From positions 23,587 through 87,586 of the forward strand of contig NZ_JAKJSD010000019.1 in NCBI RefSeq assembly GCF_029029505.1: a stretch of 64,000 bases of DNA, in the 5' to 3' direction. The position numbers and the translations under genes are program-made. The notes beneath the pieces are model-generated. The model saw only the letters and a list, made by a program, of their open reading frames with translations. It had not been told where the DNA came from and did not search any database. Positions within the stretch are counted from its first letter, which is position 1; each line of letters starts with the position of its first letter. The stretch is from Ancylomarina sp. DW003. GTDB taxonomy: Bacteria; Bacteroidota; Bacteroidia; Bacteroidales; Marinifilaceae. Of the stretch, positions 11,225 to 19,624 are shown piece after piece.

Positions 11225-11232
11225 TATATTTG
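11225..11232 (+). promoter_or_regulatory. Candidate -7 box for padR-glpK1
   Basis: TATATTTG matches the Bacteroidota -7 consensus TAnnTTTG. The upstream element is weak (TTTA, 22 bp upstream). If used, it gives a leader of about 115 nt that contains a small hairpin (AGGCT / AGCCT) and the two dyads listed next. Confidence 0.45.
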
Positions 11233-11281
11233 TAGGTGGCAGGCTTTTTCGAGCCTATTAAAATCAAAAAAAACAGTAATA

Positions 11282-11304
11282 CTAATCATGAATAGTTTGA
11301 TTAG
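11282..11304 (+). promoter_or_regulatory. Dyad CTAATCA-N9-TGATTAG upstream of padR
   Basis: Perfect 7-bp inverted repeat, arms 11282-11288 and 11298-11304, in the padR leader. Spacing of about one and a half turns fits a dimeric regulator. The protein that binds it is unknown. Confidence 0.4.
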
Positions 11305-11320
11305 AACTGAAATTTATTGA

Positions 11321-11338
11321 TATCTCGATATTGAGATA
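11321..11338 (+). promoter_or_regulatory. Candidate PadR operator TATCTC-N6-GAGATA
   Basis: Perfect 6-bp inverted repeat ending 17 bp before the padR ATG, the position expected for autoregulation. A related dyad, TGTCTC-N5-GAGATA, lies at the promoter of the microprotein-glpD operon (15007-15023). The sharing suggests one regulator for both, but binding by this PadR is inference. Confidence 0.5.
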
Positions 11339-11355
11339 AACAATCTTTTGGTACT

Positions 11356-11721
11356 ATGGAATCAGAAAACAACGAATATTTTATTGCCAAATGGAAATCC
11401 CAATATAAAAAGGGGTTACTTGAATATATTATCATTTTACTATTGCGCTCACGTCCTTGTTACGGTTACGAACTCATAAGTGATATGAACCAGTTTACCT
11501 CACTTGAAATTGCTGAAGGAACTATATATCCACTTCTAAACAGGTTGAAGAAAGAAGGCTTAGTGACATCTGAATGGGCTGAGCAGGAATCTGGAATCCC
11601 ACGTAAATATTATAAGCTAACAGAAGGTGGTTTAGCTATCTTAGGTACAATGAATGAATACGTTGGTTCTCTCAATATATCTGTTGAGAAAATACTTAAG
11701 AAAACGGATTCTCTGAAATAA
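11356..11721 (+). CDS. PadR-family transcriptional regulator
   Basis: A 121-residue winged-helix regulator of the PadR family. LLRSRPCYGYELI, EGTIYPLLNRLKKEGLV and the wing (GIPRKYYKLTEGG) are diagnostic. The C-terminal helix would form the dimer interface, as in short subfamily-2 members. It lies 21 bp before the first glycerol kinase gene, so both are probably one transcript. The effector could be glycerol, glycerol-3-phosphate or a lipid, but nothing in the sequence tells which. Candidate operators lie directly upstream. Confidence 0.92.
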   Translation: MESENNEYFIAKWKSQYKKGLLEYIIILLLRSRPCYGYELISDMNQFTSLEIAEGTIYPLLNRLKKEGLVTSEWAEQESGIPRKYYKLTEGGLAILGTMNEYVGSLNISVEKILKKTDSLK

Positions 11722-11742
11722 TCATTTAATATATCGACAGCT

Positions 11743-13239
11743 ATGCAACAATATATCCTATCCTTAGATCAGGGAACATCAATTTCAAGAGCTATTATTT
11801 TTGATAGAGAAGGTAAAATTATTGCGATTTCTCAAAAAGAATTTGAGCAATATTCACCTCGATTGAGCTGGATTGAACAGGATGCTAACGAAATTTGGTA
11901 TTCTCAGGCTTCAGTGGCCGAAGAAGTAATCGAGAAAGCAGGCTTAACTGCAAAAGACATAAAAGCTATTGGTATCACCAATCAGCGAGAAACAACTATT
12001 CTTTGGGATAAAGAAACTGGCAAACCAATTGGAAATGCCATTGTGTGGCAAGACAGGAGAACGTCGCAGTATTGCGATGAACTTAAGGAAAGAGGTTTAG
12101 CTGATAAAATAAAGGAAAAAACGGGCTTAATTTTAGATGCTTACTTTTCAGGAACTAAGGTTAAGTGGCTGTTGGACAATATTCCCGGAGCTAGACAAAA
12201 AGCAGAAGAAGGTAAGCTTGCTTTTGGAACTGTTGATTCGTGGTTAATTTGGAAATTAACTAAAGGTACATGTCATGTAACAGATGTTTCCAACGCCAGT
12301 AGAACCATGTTGTTTAATATTAAAACTCTGGAATGGGACAAAGAGATTCTTAATCTTCTGGATATTCCTGAGGGTATTTTGCCTGAAGTTAAAAGCTCTA
12401 GCGAAGTGTATGGGGTGACTTCAAAATCCTTATTTGGTGATGAAATTCCAATTGCAGGTATTTGTGGTGATCAGCAAGCTGCACTTTTTGGACAAATGTG
12501 CCATGAAAAGGGGATGGTTAAAAATACCTATAACACAGGCTGTTTTATCTTGATGAATACAGGCGATCAAATTGTAAGATCGAATAATGATTTGGTAACA
12601 ACAATTGCCTGGCAAATTGGAGATAAAGTAACTTATGCTTTGGAGGGGAGTGTGTTTATTGGAGGTGCTGTTATTCAGTGGCTTCGTGACCAAATGAACT
12701 TGATACATTCTGTTGAAGAAATTGAGGAACTAGCCCTTTCAGAAAAAGATAATGGAGGTATTTATATTGTACCTGCTTTTACTGGCCTAGGTGCACCTTA
12801 TTGGGATCAATATGCTCGAGGAACCTTTTGGGGTTTAAATATGGGAACTACTCCAGGACATATTGCACGCGCAGCATTAGAATCAATAGCTTTACGTTCT
12901 CGTGATGTTTTAAAAGCCATGGAGCGAGATTCTGGAAATTCACTCACTCAACTAAGAGCTGGGGGTACAGTATTGAATAAAACGATCATGCAATTTCAAG
13001 CTGATATTTTGGATACTCAAGTGGTACGACCTAATGTGAAAGAGATTACAGCCTTAGGATCGGCATATCTTGCTGGGTTAGCAGTTGGATTTTGGAAAGA
13101 TACTGAAGAAATTAAAAAGCATTGGGAAGTTACTGAAGTTTATGAAGCTAAAATGCAAAAAGCAGAACTGGATAAAACTTTAAAATATTGGAACCGGGCT
13201 GTTGGAAGAACTTGTCAATGGTTAGATTCAGAAGACTAA
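11743..13239 (+). CDS. Glycerol kinase paralogue with altered ATP-binding loops
   Basis: A 498-residue FGGY-family protein, full length and clearly a glycerol kinase by descent. The glycerol-binding residues are kept (NQRET, DAYFSGTK, GICGDQQAALFGQ). Three nucleotide-binding loops differ from the family and from the neighbouring second copy. DQGTTSSR is DQGTSISR (Ser13, Ile14), the TYGTG loop is TYNTG (Asn264), and the LRVDGG loop has lost its Asp codon to give LRAGG (gap between Ala406 and Gly407). The frame is open throughout and the rest is well conserved, so it is under selection. It could be a weak kinase, one with another phosphate donor, or a glycerol sensor working with the co-transcribed PadR. 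The next gene probably supplies normal kinase activity. Confidence 0.85.
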   Translation: MQQYILSLDQGTSISRAIIFDREGKIIAISQKEFEQYSPRLSWIEQDANEIWYSQASVAEEVIEKAGLTAKDIKAIGITNQRETTILWDKETGKPIGNAIVWQDRRTSQYCDELKERGLADKIKEKTGLILDAYFSGTKVKWLLDNIPGARQKAEEGKLAFGTVDSWLIWKLTKGTCHVTDVSNASRTMLFNIKTLEWDKEILNLLDIPEGILPEVKSSSEVYGVTSKSLFGDEIPIAGICGDQQAALFGQMCHEKGMVKNTYNTGCFILMNTGDQIVRSNNDLVTTIAWQIGDKVTYALEGSVFIGGAVIQWLRDQMNLIHSVEEIEELALSEKDNGGIYIVPAFTGLGAPYWDQYARGTFWGLNMGTTPGHIARAALESIALRSRDVLKAMERDSGNSLTQLRAGGTVLNKTIMQFQADILDTQVVRPNVKEITALGSAYLAGLAVGFWKDTEEIKKHWEVTEVYEAKMQKAELDKTLKYWNRAVGRTCQWLDSED

Positions 13240-13257
13240 TCTCATTTTAAGAGACTA

Positions 13258-13294
13258 AAAAGAGCGATAATTTCATTAATTATCGCTCTTTTTT
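13258..13294 (+). terminator. Terminator between the two glycerol kinase genes
   Basis: Perfect 12-bp stem AGAGCGATAATT / AATTATCGCTCT with T-run. It separates the padR-kinase transcript from the second glycerol kinase gene. Confidence 0.93.
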
Positions 13295-13398
13295 AGTTTA
13301 GATTTTATAGGTCAACCTAGCTTACAAGAATGTTGATCTGAGAAATCTGTTGTATTTTTATGTTGATGAACCTTAAATATTACTAGCAAAAACTTCAA

Positions 13399-14892
13399 AT
13401 GAAAAATAAGTTTATTCTGTCATTAGATCAAGGAACAACAAGTTCGAGAGCAATTATTTTCAATAAAAAAGGTGAGGTCGTTAGTTCTGCTCAAAAAGAA
13501 TTGACCCAAATATTCCCTAAACCAGGATGGGTTGAGCACGATGCTAATGAAATTTGGTCGACACAAGCCGGTGTTGCAGCTGAAGCTATTATGAGCGCTG
13601 ATGCTAATGGTTTAAACATTGCTGGTATAGGTATTACCAATCAAAGAGAAACGACAGTCGTTTGGGATCGTGAAACTAGCCAACCTATATATAATGCTAT
13701 TGTATGGCAAGATCGTCGTACTTCAAAATATTGTGACGAATTAAGGGCTAATGGTCATGCTGATATGATTCAGGATAAGACAGGTCTGATTATCGATTCT
13801 TATTTTTCAGGAACGAAAGTAAAGTGGATTCTCGATAATGTAGAAGGAGCCCGAGAAAAAGCAGAGGCTGGTAAGTTAGCTTTTGGAACAATCGACTCCT
13901 GGTTAATTTGGAAATTAACACAAGGTAAAGTTCATGTAACAGACGTTTCTAATGCAAGTCGAACTTTATTATATAATATAAAGACGTTAGAGTGGGATAT
14001 TGAAATGTTAGAACTTCTTAATATTCCAAAGAGTATGCTTCCTGAAGTAAAATCATCATCAGAAGTATATGGACATACTGTAACAACTCTTTTTGCGCAC
14101 TCAGTACCTATCTCCGGAATTGCAGGTGACCAGCAAGCAGCAACTTTTGGGCAAATGTGTATTGAGCCGGGAGCGGTTAAGAATACATATGGAACAGGTT
14201 GTTTTATGCTTTGTAATACAGGAAATAAGCCTGTAAAATCTAAAAATAATTTGTTAACGACCATTGGTTGGCAAATTAATGGTGAAACCACATATTGTCT
14301 TGAGGGGAGTATTTTTATGGGAGGTGCTATTGTGCAATGGTTGCGCGATGGTTTAGGTATCATTAAGTCTTCTGCAGATGTAGAGGCATTAGCAAGTTCG
14401 GTTCAAGATAATGGTGGCGTATTTATGGTTCCTGCTCTTACAGGTTTAGGAGCTCCACATTGGGATCAGTATGCCAGAGGAACAATTGTAGGCTTAACTC
14501 GTGGTTCAACAGCAGCACATATTGCCAGAGCTGCTTTAGAAGGAATTGCTTTTCAGGTTACGGATGTATTAAAAGCTATGGAAGCTGATGCTGGTATTGA
14601 GATTAGAGAATTACGTGTTGATGGTGGAGCAGCTATTAATGATTTGTTGATGCAATTCCAATCAGATATACTTGATATGCCAGTATATAGGCCTAAAATT
14701 CTTGAAACAACAGCTTTAGGAGCAGCTTACCTTGCTGGCTTAGCTGTTGGATATTGGGATGGTGTAAAAGATGTTCAAAGTCAATGGGTTATTGATAGAA
14801 AATTTGCACCGGAAATGCTTAAAGAAGAATCTCTGAGGTTAATTAAAGGATGGGATAGAGCTATAGGGCGCTCGAAGAACTGGGATATTTAA
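13399..14892 (+). CDS. glpK: Glycerol kinase
   Basis: A 497-residue glycerol kinase with canonical motifs: [13 protein letters not shown] for the first phosphate loop, [34 protein letters not shown] (catalytic Asp), TYGTGCF, and [17 protein letters not shown] for the adenosine loop. It phosphorylates glycerol to glycerol-3-phosphate in the cytoplasm. It stands alone between two terminators or terminator-like hairpins, so it has its own promoter; TATTTTTA at 13353-13360 is a weak candidate. It is a close paralogue of the gene just upstream. No glpF channel gene was seen nearby. Confidence 0.97.
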   Translation: MKNKFILSLDQGTTSSRAIIFNKKGEVVSSAQKELTQIFPKPGWVEHDANEIWSTQAGVAAEAIMSADANGLNIAGIGITNQRETTVVWDRETSQPIYNAIVWQDRRTSKYCDELRANGHADMIQDKTGLIIDSYFSGTKVKWILDNVEGAREKAEAGKLAFGTIDSWLIWKLTQGKVHVTDVSNASRTLLYNIKTLEWDIEMLELLNIPKSMLPEVKSSSEVYGHTVTTLFAHSVPISGIAGDQQAATFGQMCIEPGAVKNTYGTGCFMLCNTGNKPVKSKNNLLTTIGWQINGETTYCLEGSIFMGGAIVQWLRDGLGIIKSSADVEALASSVQDNGGVFMVPALTGLGAPHWDQYARGTIVGLTRGSTAAHIARAALEGIAFQVTDVLKAMEADAGIEIRELRVDGGAAINDLLMQFQSDILDMPVYRPKILETTALGAAYLAGLAVGYWDGVKDVQSQWVIDRKFAPEMLKEESLRLIKGWDRAIGRSKNWDI

Positions 14893-14977
14893 GTTTATTT
14901 TCAATATTCCTGGTTATCAATAATTTCAAGCTTTTTATCGAGAGGTTTTCTAAATAATAAAGAAATTAAAAGAATAC

Positions 14978-15008
14978 TTTGCATAGCTATGTATTTTTTT
15001 TAAGTTTG
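14978..15008 (+). promoter_or_regulatory. Bacteroidota promoter of the microprotein-glpD-glpT operon
   Basis: TTTG (14978-14981), 19-bp spacer, TAAGTTTG (15001-15008): a full match to the TTTG / TAnnTTTG consensus. Transcription would start near 15013-15016, about 100 nt before the GTG of the small ORF. Confidence 0.75.
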
Positions 15009-15023
15009 TCTCGACGAGAGATA
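15007..15023 (+). promoter_or_regulatory. Operator-like dyad at the glpD operon start site
   Basis: TGTCTC-N5-GAGATA, containing the perfect palindrome TCTCGACGAGA (15009-15019). It begins at the end of the -7 box, the right place for repression. It resembles TATCTC-N6-GAGATA before padR, with a spacer one base shorter. Confidence 0.5.
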
Positions 15024-15030
15024 ATAATAA

Positions 15031-15055
15031 ATAAGCCTGGCTTATATATTTTTTT
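15031..15055 (+). other. Short palindrome with T-run in the glpD leader
   Basis: ATAAGCC-T-GGCTTAT is perfectly symmetric and followed by TATATA and nine T. It could be a weak terminator for read-through from glpK, or an attenuator in the leader of the glpD operon, since it lies downstream of the proposed promoter. Confidence 0.4.
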
Positions 15056-15115
15056 TCCAACTGCATAGTATAACAATGTATCTGATTATAAAATGTATTC
15101 TAAAATCAATTTGAC

Positions 15116-15262
15116 GTGGAACAGCAAAATGATATGACATCTGAATTTAATGCTACCATGAATCGTTTTTATAATTTCTTCTCTGATTTATTAGACGAAG
15201 AACAGAATAGAAAAGATGATGCTAGTTTTCAGGATTCGAAGAAACAAATGATTAATAAATAA
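15116..15262 (+). CDS. Microprotein upstream of glpD (48 residues)
   Basis: A GTG-initiated ORF encoding 48 residues (EQQNDMTSEFNATMNRFYNF, then FSDLLDEEQ and a charged tail), ending 7 bp before the glpD ATG. A second copy at 23719-23841 starts MEQSNDFTFEYTITMDRLYN and continues FFSDLMDEE, with the same spacing from the start codon. Retention of a protein sequence in two diverged loci, plus tight spacing to glpD, argues that it is translated. The N-terminal part looks amphipathic and acidic; no signal peptide or membrane helix is clear. No family was recognised. It may regulate or assist GlpD, or act as a coupling leader peptide; both are inference. Confidence 0.65.
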   Translation: MEQQNDMTSEFNATMNRFYNFFSDLLDEEQNRKDDASFQDSKKQMINK

Positions 15263-15269
15263 TAGTAAA

Positions 15270-16838
15270 ATGGTAATGTTACGTGAAAGAATGATTTTTA
15301 ACTTGAAGGATAATTCTGAAAAATGGGATGTTGTGATAGTTGGAGGAGGAGCTTCTGGTCTTGGTGCTGCACTTGAATCTGCAACCAGAGGTTTTAAAAC
15401 TTTATTGCTTGAACAAAATGATTTCACCAAAGGAACTTCTAGCAGAAGTACGAAGTTGGTTCATGGAGGTGTTCGTTATTTGGCTCAAGGAAATATTTCT
15501 TTGGTTTTGGAGGCTCTTAGAGAAAGAGGCTTGATGAAACAAAATGCGCCACATTTAGTCAAAGATCAATCTTTCATTATTCCTAGCTACAAATGGTGGG
15601 TTAAGCCTTATTATACTTTGGGCCTAACGGCTTATGATTTAATGGCCGGACGATTAGGTTTGGGGCGTTCATTACCATATTCTCGTAAAAAAACACTAAA
15701 ACATATTCCAACACTGGTTAAAAATAAGCTTAATGGTGGTGTTGTTTATCATGATGGTCAGTTTGACGACGCACGTTATGGGATAAATTTATGCCAGACT
15801 TTTATAGAAAAAGGTGGTGCAGCTATTAACTATATGAAAGTTGTAGCTTTAAAGAAAACCGAAGGGCAAATATCCGGAGTATCGGCTATAGATCAGGAAA
15901 CAGGAGAGCAAATTGAAATTAACGCAAAGGTTGTCGTAAATGCGACAGGTGTATTTGTTGATGATATAATTAAAATGGATGCCCCAAAATCGAGAGATAT
16001 TGTTTGTGTTAGTCAGGGAGTACACCTTGTTTTAGATAAGGAGTTTGTTCCTAATGATCACGCTATCATGATCCCCAAAACTGATGATGGACGTGTTTTA
16101 TTTGCGGTGCCTTGGCACAATAAAGTAGTTGTAGGAACAACAGATATTCAAAAAGAAACAGCAGAACTGGAACCTAAAGCCCTTGATGAAGAAATTGACT
16201 TTATTCTTGAGACAGCAGGACGTTTCTTGACAAAGAAACCGACACGATCTGATGTGAAATCGGTATTTGCCGGACTTAGACCTTTGGCTGCTCCAACAGG
16301 AGAAGGTAAAAAAACAAAAGAAATTTCACGAGGACATAAGATTTATACATCTGATGCTGGATTAGTAACGATAACCGGAGGCAAATGGACGACCTATAGA
16401 CAAATGGCTGAGGAGACAGTTGATGTGGCATCGAAAGTCGCTGGTTTTGAAATAAAGAAATCTGTGACCCGCCATTTAGCTTTACATGGTTGGAAAAAGA
16501 ATGTTGATTTGAATGATCCTCTATATTACTACGGATCCGATTCTGATAAAATATTGGACTTAGCTCGTTCAAGTAAAGATATGGCGACTTGTTTAAGTAA
16601 AGATCTTGGAATAATTAAAGCACAAATTGTATGGGCAGTTCGAAAAGAAATGGCACGTACGCTTGAAGATGTTTTATCCAGAAGAACCAGAGCCTTATTA
16701 TTGGATGCACGAGAGAGTAAACGAATTGCACCGGAAGTTGCCACAATAATGGCTGTTGAACTTGAACAAGATGAAGTTTGGATTCAAAATCAAATAGAAG
16801 AGTTCACAAGCCTAGCTGAAAATTATATACTAAACTAA
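15270..16838 (+). CDS. glpD: Glycerol-3-phosphate dehydrogenase, FAD-dependent (GlpD)
   Basis: A 522-residue respiratory glycerol-3-phosphate dehydrogenase. The FAD dinucleotide fold is VVIVGGGASGLGAA (Gly25-Gly30), followed by the family signature SSRSTKLVHGGVRYL. The substrate domain includes FAGLRPLA and ITGGKWTTYRQMAE, and the C-terminal helical domain is complete. It oxidises glycerol-3-phosphate to dihydroxyacetone phosphate at the inner membrane and reduces quinone. The ATG at 15270 lies 7 bp after the microprotein stop; Met8 is an alternative start. glpT follows 23 bp downstream, so import and oxidation are co-expressed. A decayed copy of its C-terminal half lies at 21187-21827. Confidence 0.96.
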   Translation: MVMLRERMIFNLKDNSEKWDVVIVGGGASGLGAALESATRGFKTLLLEQNDFTKGTSSRSTKLVHGGVRYLAQGNISLVLEALRERGLMKQNAPHLVKDQSFIIPSYKWWVKPYYTLGLTAYDLMAGRLGLGRSLPYSRKKTLKHIPTLVKNKLNGGVVYHDGQFDDARYGINLCQTFIEKGGAAINYMKVVALKKTEGQISGVSAIDQETGEQIEINAKVVVNATGVFVDDIIKMDAPKSRDIVCVSQGVHLVLDKEFVPNDHAIMIPKTDDGRVLFAVPWHNKVVVGTTDIQKETAELEPKALDEEIDFILETAGRFLTKKPTRSDVKSVFAGLRPLAAPTGEGKKTKEISRGHKIYTSDAGLVTITGGKWTTYRQMAEETVDVASKVAGFEIKKSVTRHLALHGWKKNVDLNDPLYYYGSDSDKILDLARSSKDMATCLSKDLGIIKAQIVWAVRKEMARTLEDVLSRRTRALLLDARESKRIAPEVATIMAVELEQDEVWIQNQIEEFTSLAENYILN

Positions 16839-16861
16839 ATACTTACCCAAAATAGATTAAT

Positions 16862-18199
16862 ATGATTGGCTTTTTAAAACCAGCATCTCACAAAGAGATG
16901 CTGCCTGAGGATAAGATTGACCCTACCTACAAACGATTGCGTTTACAAGTATTTCTGGGTATATTTTTTGGATATGCAGGCTATTACCTTGTAAGAAAGG
17001 TGTTTTCTTTAGCTATACCTGATTTAATAGAATTAGGGTATTCAAGAACAGAACTAGGTTTTGCCTTATCAGGTGTTTCTATAGCTTACGGTTTAAGTAA
17101 GTTTATTATGGGTAATGTTTCTGACCGAAGTAATGCGCGTCGATTTTTAACCTTAGGCCTTGTATTATCAGCCATTACGATGATTGCAATGGGTTTACTA
17201 CCTGTTGCGACTTCATCAATTGGAATCATGTTTGTTCTATTATTACTGAATGGGTGGTTTCAAGGAATGGGCTGGCCTCCTTGTGGTCGTGTAATGGTGC
17301 ACTGGTTTTCGATACGTGAACGTGGAACAAAGATGTCTATATGGAATGTAGCACACAATGTAGGTGGTGGAATTATTGGACCTCTTGCAATTTTAGGTGT
17401 TGCCATCTTTGTTGATTGGCACTCTATATTATACTTTCCAGGTTTCGTGGCATTAGGTGTTGCCTTTATTGCTTGGTTACTAATCCGTGATACACCTCAA
17501 TCATGCGGGTTGCCTAATATCGAGAAGTATACAAATATTTATCCAGATAACTATTCTGAAAAATATGAAGTGGAGATGACAGCAAAGGAAATCTTCATGA
17601 AATACGTCTTTAAAAATAGATTGTTATGGTCTATAGCTTTCGCAAATGCCTTTGTTTATTTGGTGCGCTATGGCGTGCTCGATTGGGCTCCATTATATCT
17701 TAAGGAAGCAAAGGGGTTTTCTATTCAAGAGTCGGGGTGGGCTTACTTTGCTTACGAATGGGCAGGAATACCAGGGACTCTTCTTTGTGGATACTTGAGT
17801 GATAAAGTTTTTAAAGGTAAACGAGCTCCTGTAAGTATCATTTATATGGTATTGGTATTTGTTTCTGTACTAATGTATTGGTTTAGCCAATCGATTTTGA
17901 TGAATTCTATAGCTCTTATTTTTATTGGCTTCCTAATCTACGGTCCCGTTATGCTAATCGGCGTTCATGCATTGGATTTAGTACCTAAAAAGGCTGCTGG
18001 AACAGCTGCTGGCCTAACCGGTTTGTTTGGATACGTGGGAGGTGCATTATTTGCAAATATTGCTATGGGTGCAGTTGTAGACACCTGGGGATGGAACGGA
18101 GGTTTCATTGTTCTTCTTGGAGCCTGTGTTGCAGCTATTATCCTAATCGGAGTTTCCTGGATTCAAGAATCAAACGGACATAATGGTCTTCATGACTAA
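16862..18199 (+). CDS. glpT: Glycerol-3-phosphate transporter (GlpT-type, OPA family)
   Basis: A 445-residue, 12-helix major facilitator protein of the organophosphate:phosphate antiporter family. Both arginines that bind phosphate and glycerol-3-phosphate in E. coli GlpT occur at identical numbers, Arg45 ([13 protein letters not shown]) and Arg269 ([15 protein letters not shown]). The MFS loop motif [11 protein letters not shown] is present. It would exchange periplasmic glycerol-3-phosphate for phosphate. It follows glpD in the same operon and precedes the periplasmic diesterase that would supply its substrate. A short remnant of its N-terminus is found at 21852-21911. Confidence 0.95.
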   Translation: MIGFLKPASHKEMLPEDKIDPTYKRLRLQVFLGIFFGYAGYYLVRKVFSLAIPDLIELGYSRTELGFALSGVSIAYGLSKFIMGNVSDRSNARRFLTLGLVLSAITMIAMGLLPVATSSIGIMFVLLLLNGWFQGMGWPPCGRVMVHWFSIRERGTKMSIWNVAHNVGGGIIGPLAILGVAIFVDWHSILYFPGFVALGVAFIAWLLIRDTPQSCGLPNIEKYTNIYPDNYSEKYEVEMTAKEIFMKYVFKNRLLWSIAFANAFVYLVRYGVLDWAPLYLKEAKGFSIQESGWAYFAYEWAGIPGTLLCGYLSDKVFKGKRAPVSIIYMVLVFVSVLMYWFSQSILMNSIALIFIGFLIYGPVMLIGVHALDLVPKKAAGTAAGLTGLFGYVGGALFANIAMGAVVDTWGWNGGFIVLLGACVAAIILIGVSWIQESNGHNGLHD

Positions 18200-18287
18200 A
18201 CGATTTAAATCTGAATTATTGGATGATGTCATTCAGTAAAAATCACTAATAAAATTAATAATTACTAACCATAAATTTTATACACAC

Positions 18288-19598
18288 ATGAAAAAAATTA
18301 ATGTGAGAAATTTGTTGGCAGGTGCTCTTATCCTGTCTAGCATCGGATTTGCAGGATGTGAAGATGACACACCTGATTACAATCCGTTGAACCTTTACAA
18401 AACCTATCCGTTAAACGAGCTTAGTGCTGAAGCTAAGATTGTTCGCGACTATGTGAAGCCAGATGCTGTGATTGCTCACCGTGGATCTACTTTTTGGGCA
18501 CCGGAAGAGACTGAGGCAGCATTCCGTTGGGCACGTAATATGGGTGCTGACTATTTAGAAATAGACCTTCAGAGAACAAGTGATGGTGTGTTATTAGCAT
18601 TGCATGATGGCAACCTTCGTCGTACTTCTAATATTGAAAGTATTTTTCCAGGGAAGGAAGATTATCCGGTAAGTGTATTTACATTAACTCAATTGCGCAA
18701 GCTTGACGCAGGAGCATGGTTCAATGTTGCCGTACCTGAAAATGCTCGTAACTCATTCATAGGTCAAAAGATTTGTACACTGGAAGAGGTTTTAAAAATT
18801 TCTGAAGGTTATAGAATTAAACGTGATGTTAGTGGTGAGCCGGTAAAAGATATGACTCGTTTGACTGACGGAGGAGAATGGGCCGGATTTTATGAATTTG
18901 AGATTGATCCTCAGGATAATGGTAACCGTCCAGGTGTATATGCTGAAACTAAAGAGCCATATTTATTTCCTAAAATGGAAGCTGATTTAGCTACTTTCTT
19001 ATCAGAAGAGGGATGGAATGTTACTGATTCTCCAAAAACAATTCCTACAACTGCCGGTAAAGTAGATGTTGCAAATACCATGGGACGTTTTATCTTACAA
19101 TCATTTTCCCGTCAATCAATTGTATCACTAGAGAAAGAGCTTCCTGGTGTACCTAAATGTATGTTGCTTTGGGAAGACGAAAGTGCGAGTTATGTTCGTC
19201 CTTCTAATTCAATTGAATCATTGGCTGAATTCATTAATTTTTCAGTAGAATACAACTGTCATATTGCAGGTCCGTCTATTGAGGGAAAACCTAATAAATA
19301 TCCTGATTTAACTGAACCTTGGATGTGCGAAATGTATCACCGTGCAGGAATGATTGTTCATGCTTACTCTTTCGATACTGAAGATCAGTTGAGAAAATAC
19401 AATGGTGATTATTTCTATGGTGGTGTTTCTCGTTTTGAAGATGCTAACAGATCTGTACAAGGTAATTTTGAGTACGATGTAAACCCTAATATGTTTATTG
19501 ATGGTGGTTTTACAAACTTGACAGATTTGTCAATGAAGTACCAAGGTCGTGAACTTGTTGGGACAGCTCAAGAAGTGTTAAATAGCTTAGGTTACTAA
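18288..19598 (+). CDS. Glycerophosphodiester phosphodiesterase lipoprotein
   Basis: A 436-residue exported lipoprotein: signal MKKINVRNLLAGALILSSIG followed by FAGC, with lipidated Cys24. The GDPD core is complete: AHRG (His64, Arg65), EIDLQRTSDG (Glu91, Asp93) and LHD (His106), the acid-base and calcium residues of GlpQ-type enzymes. It would cleave glycerophosphodiesters to glycerol-3-phosphate plus alcohol in the periplasm, feeding GlpT. It lies 88 bp after glpT and 26 bp before a porin gene, probably as a pair. The signal sequence is reused in a chimeric ORF at 23195. Confidence 0.95.
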   Translation: MKKINVRNLLAGALILSSIGFAGCEDDTPDYNPLNLYKTYPLNELSAEAKIVRDYVKPDAVIAHRGSTFWAPEETEAAFRWARNMGADYLEIDLQRTSDGVLLALHDGNLRRTSNIESIFPGKEDYPVSVFTLTQLRKLDAGAWFNVAVPENARNSFIGQKICTLEEVLKISEGYRIKRDVSGEPVKDMTRLTDGGEWAGFYEFEIDPQDNGNRPGVYAETKEPYLFPKMEADLATFLSEEGWNVTDSPKTIPTTAGKVDVANTMGRFILQSFSRQSIVSLEKELPGVPKCMLLWEDESASYVRPSNSIESLAEFINFSVEYNCHIAGPSIEGKPNKYPDLTEPWMCEMYHRAGMIVHAYSFDTEDQLRKYNGDYFYGGVSRFEDANRSVQGNFEYDVNPNMFIDGGFTNLTDLSMKYQGRELVGTAQEVLNSLGY

Positions 19599-19624
19599 TT
19601 GTTAAATCTATAAACGATAAAGAT

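Noticed and set aside
15031..15055. A strong terminator after glpK
   Set aside because: The stem is only 6-7 bp with a minimal loop and it lies downstream of the glpD promoter, so a firm terminator call is not justified.
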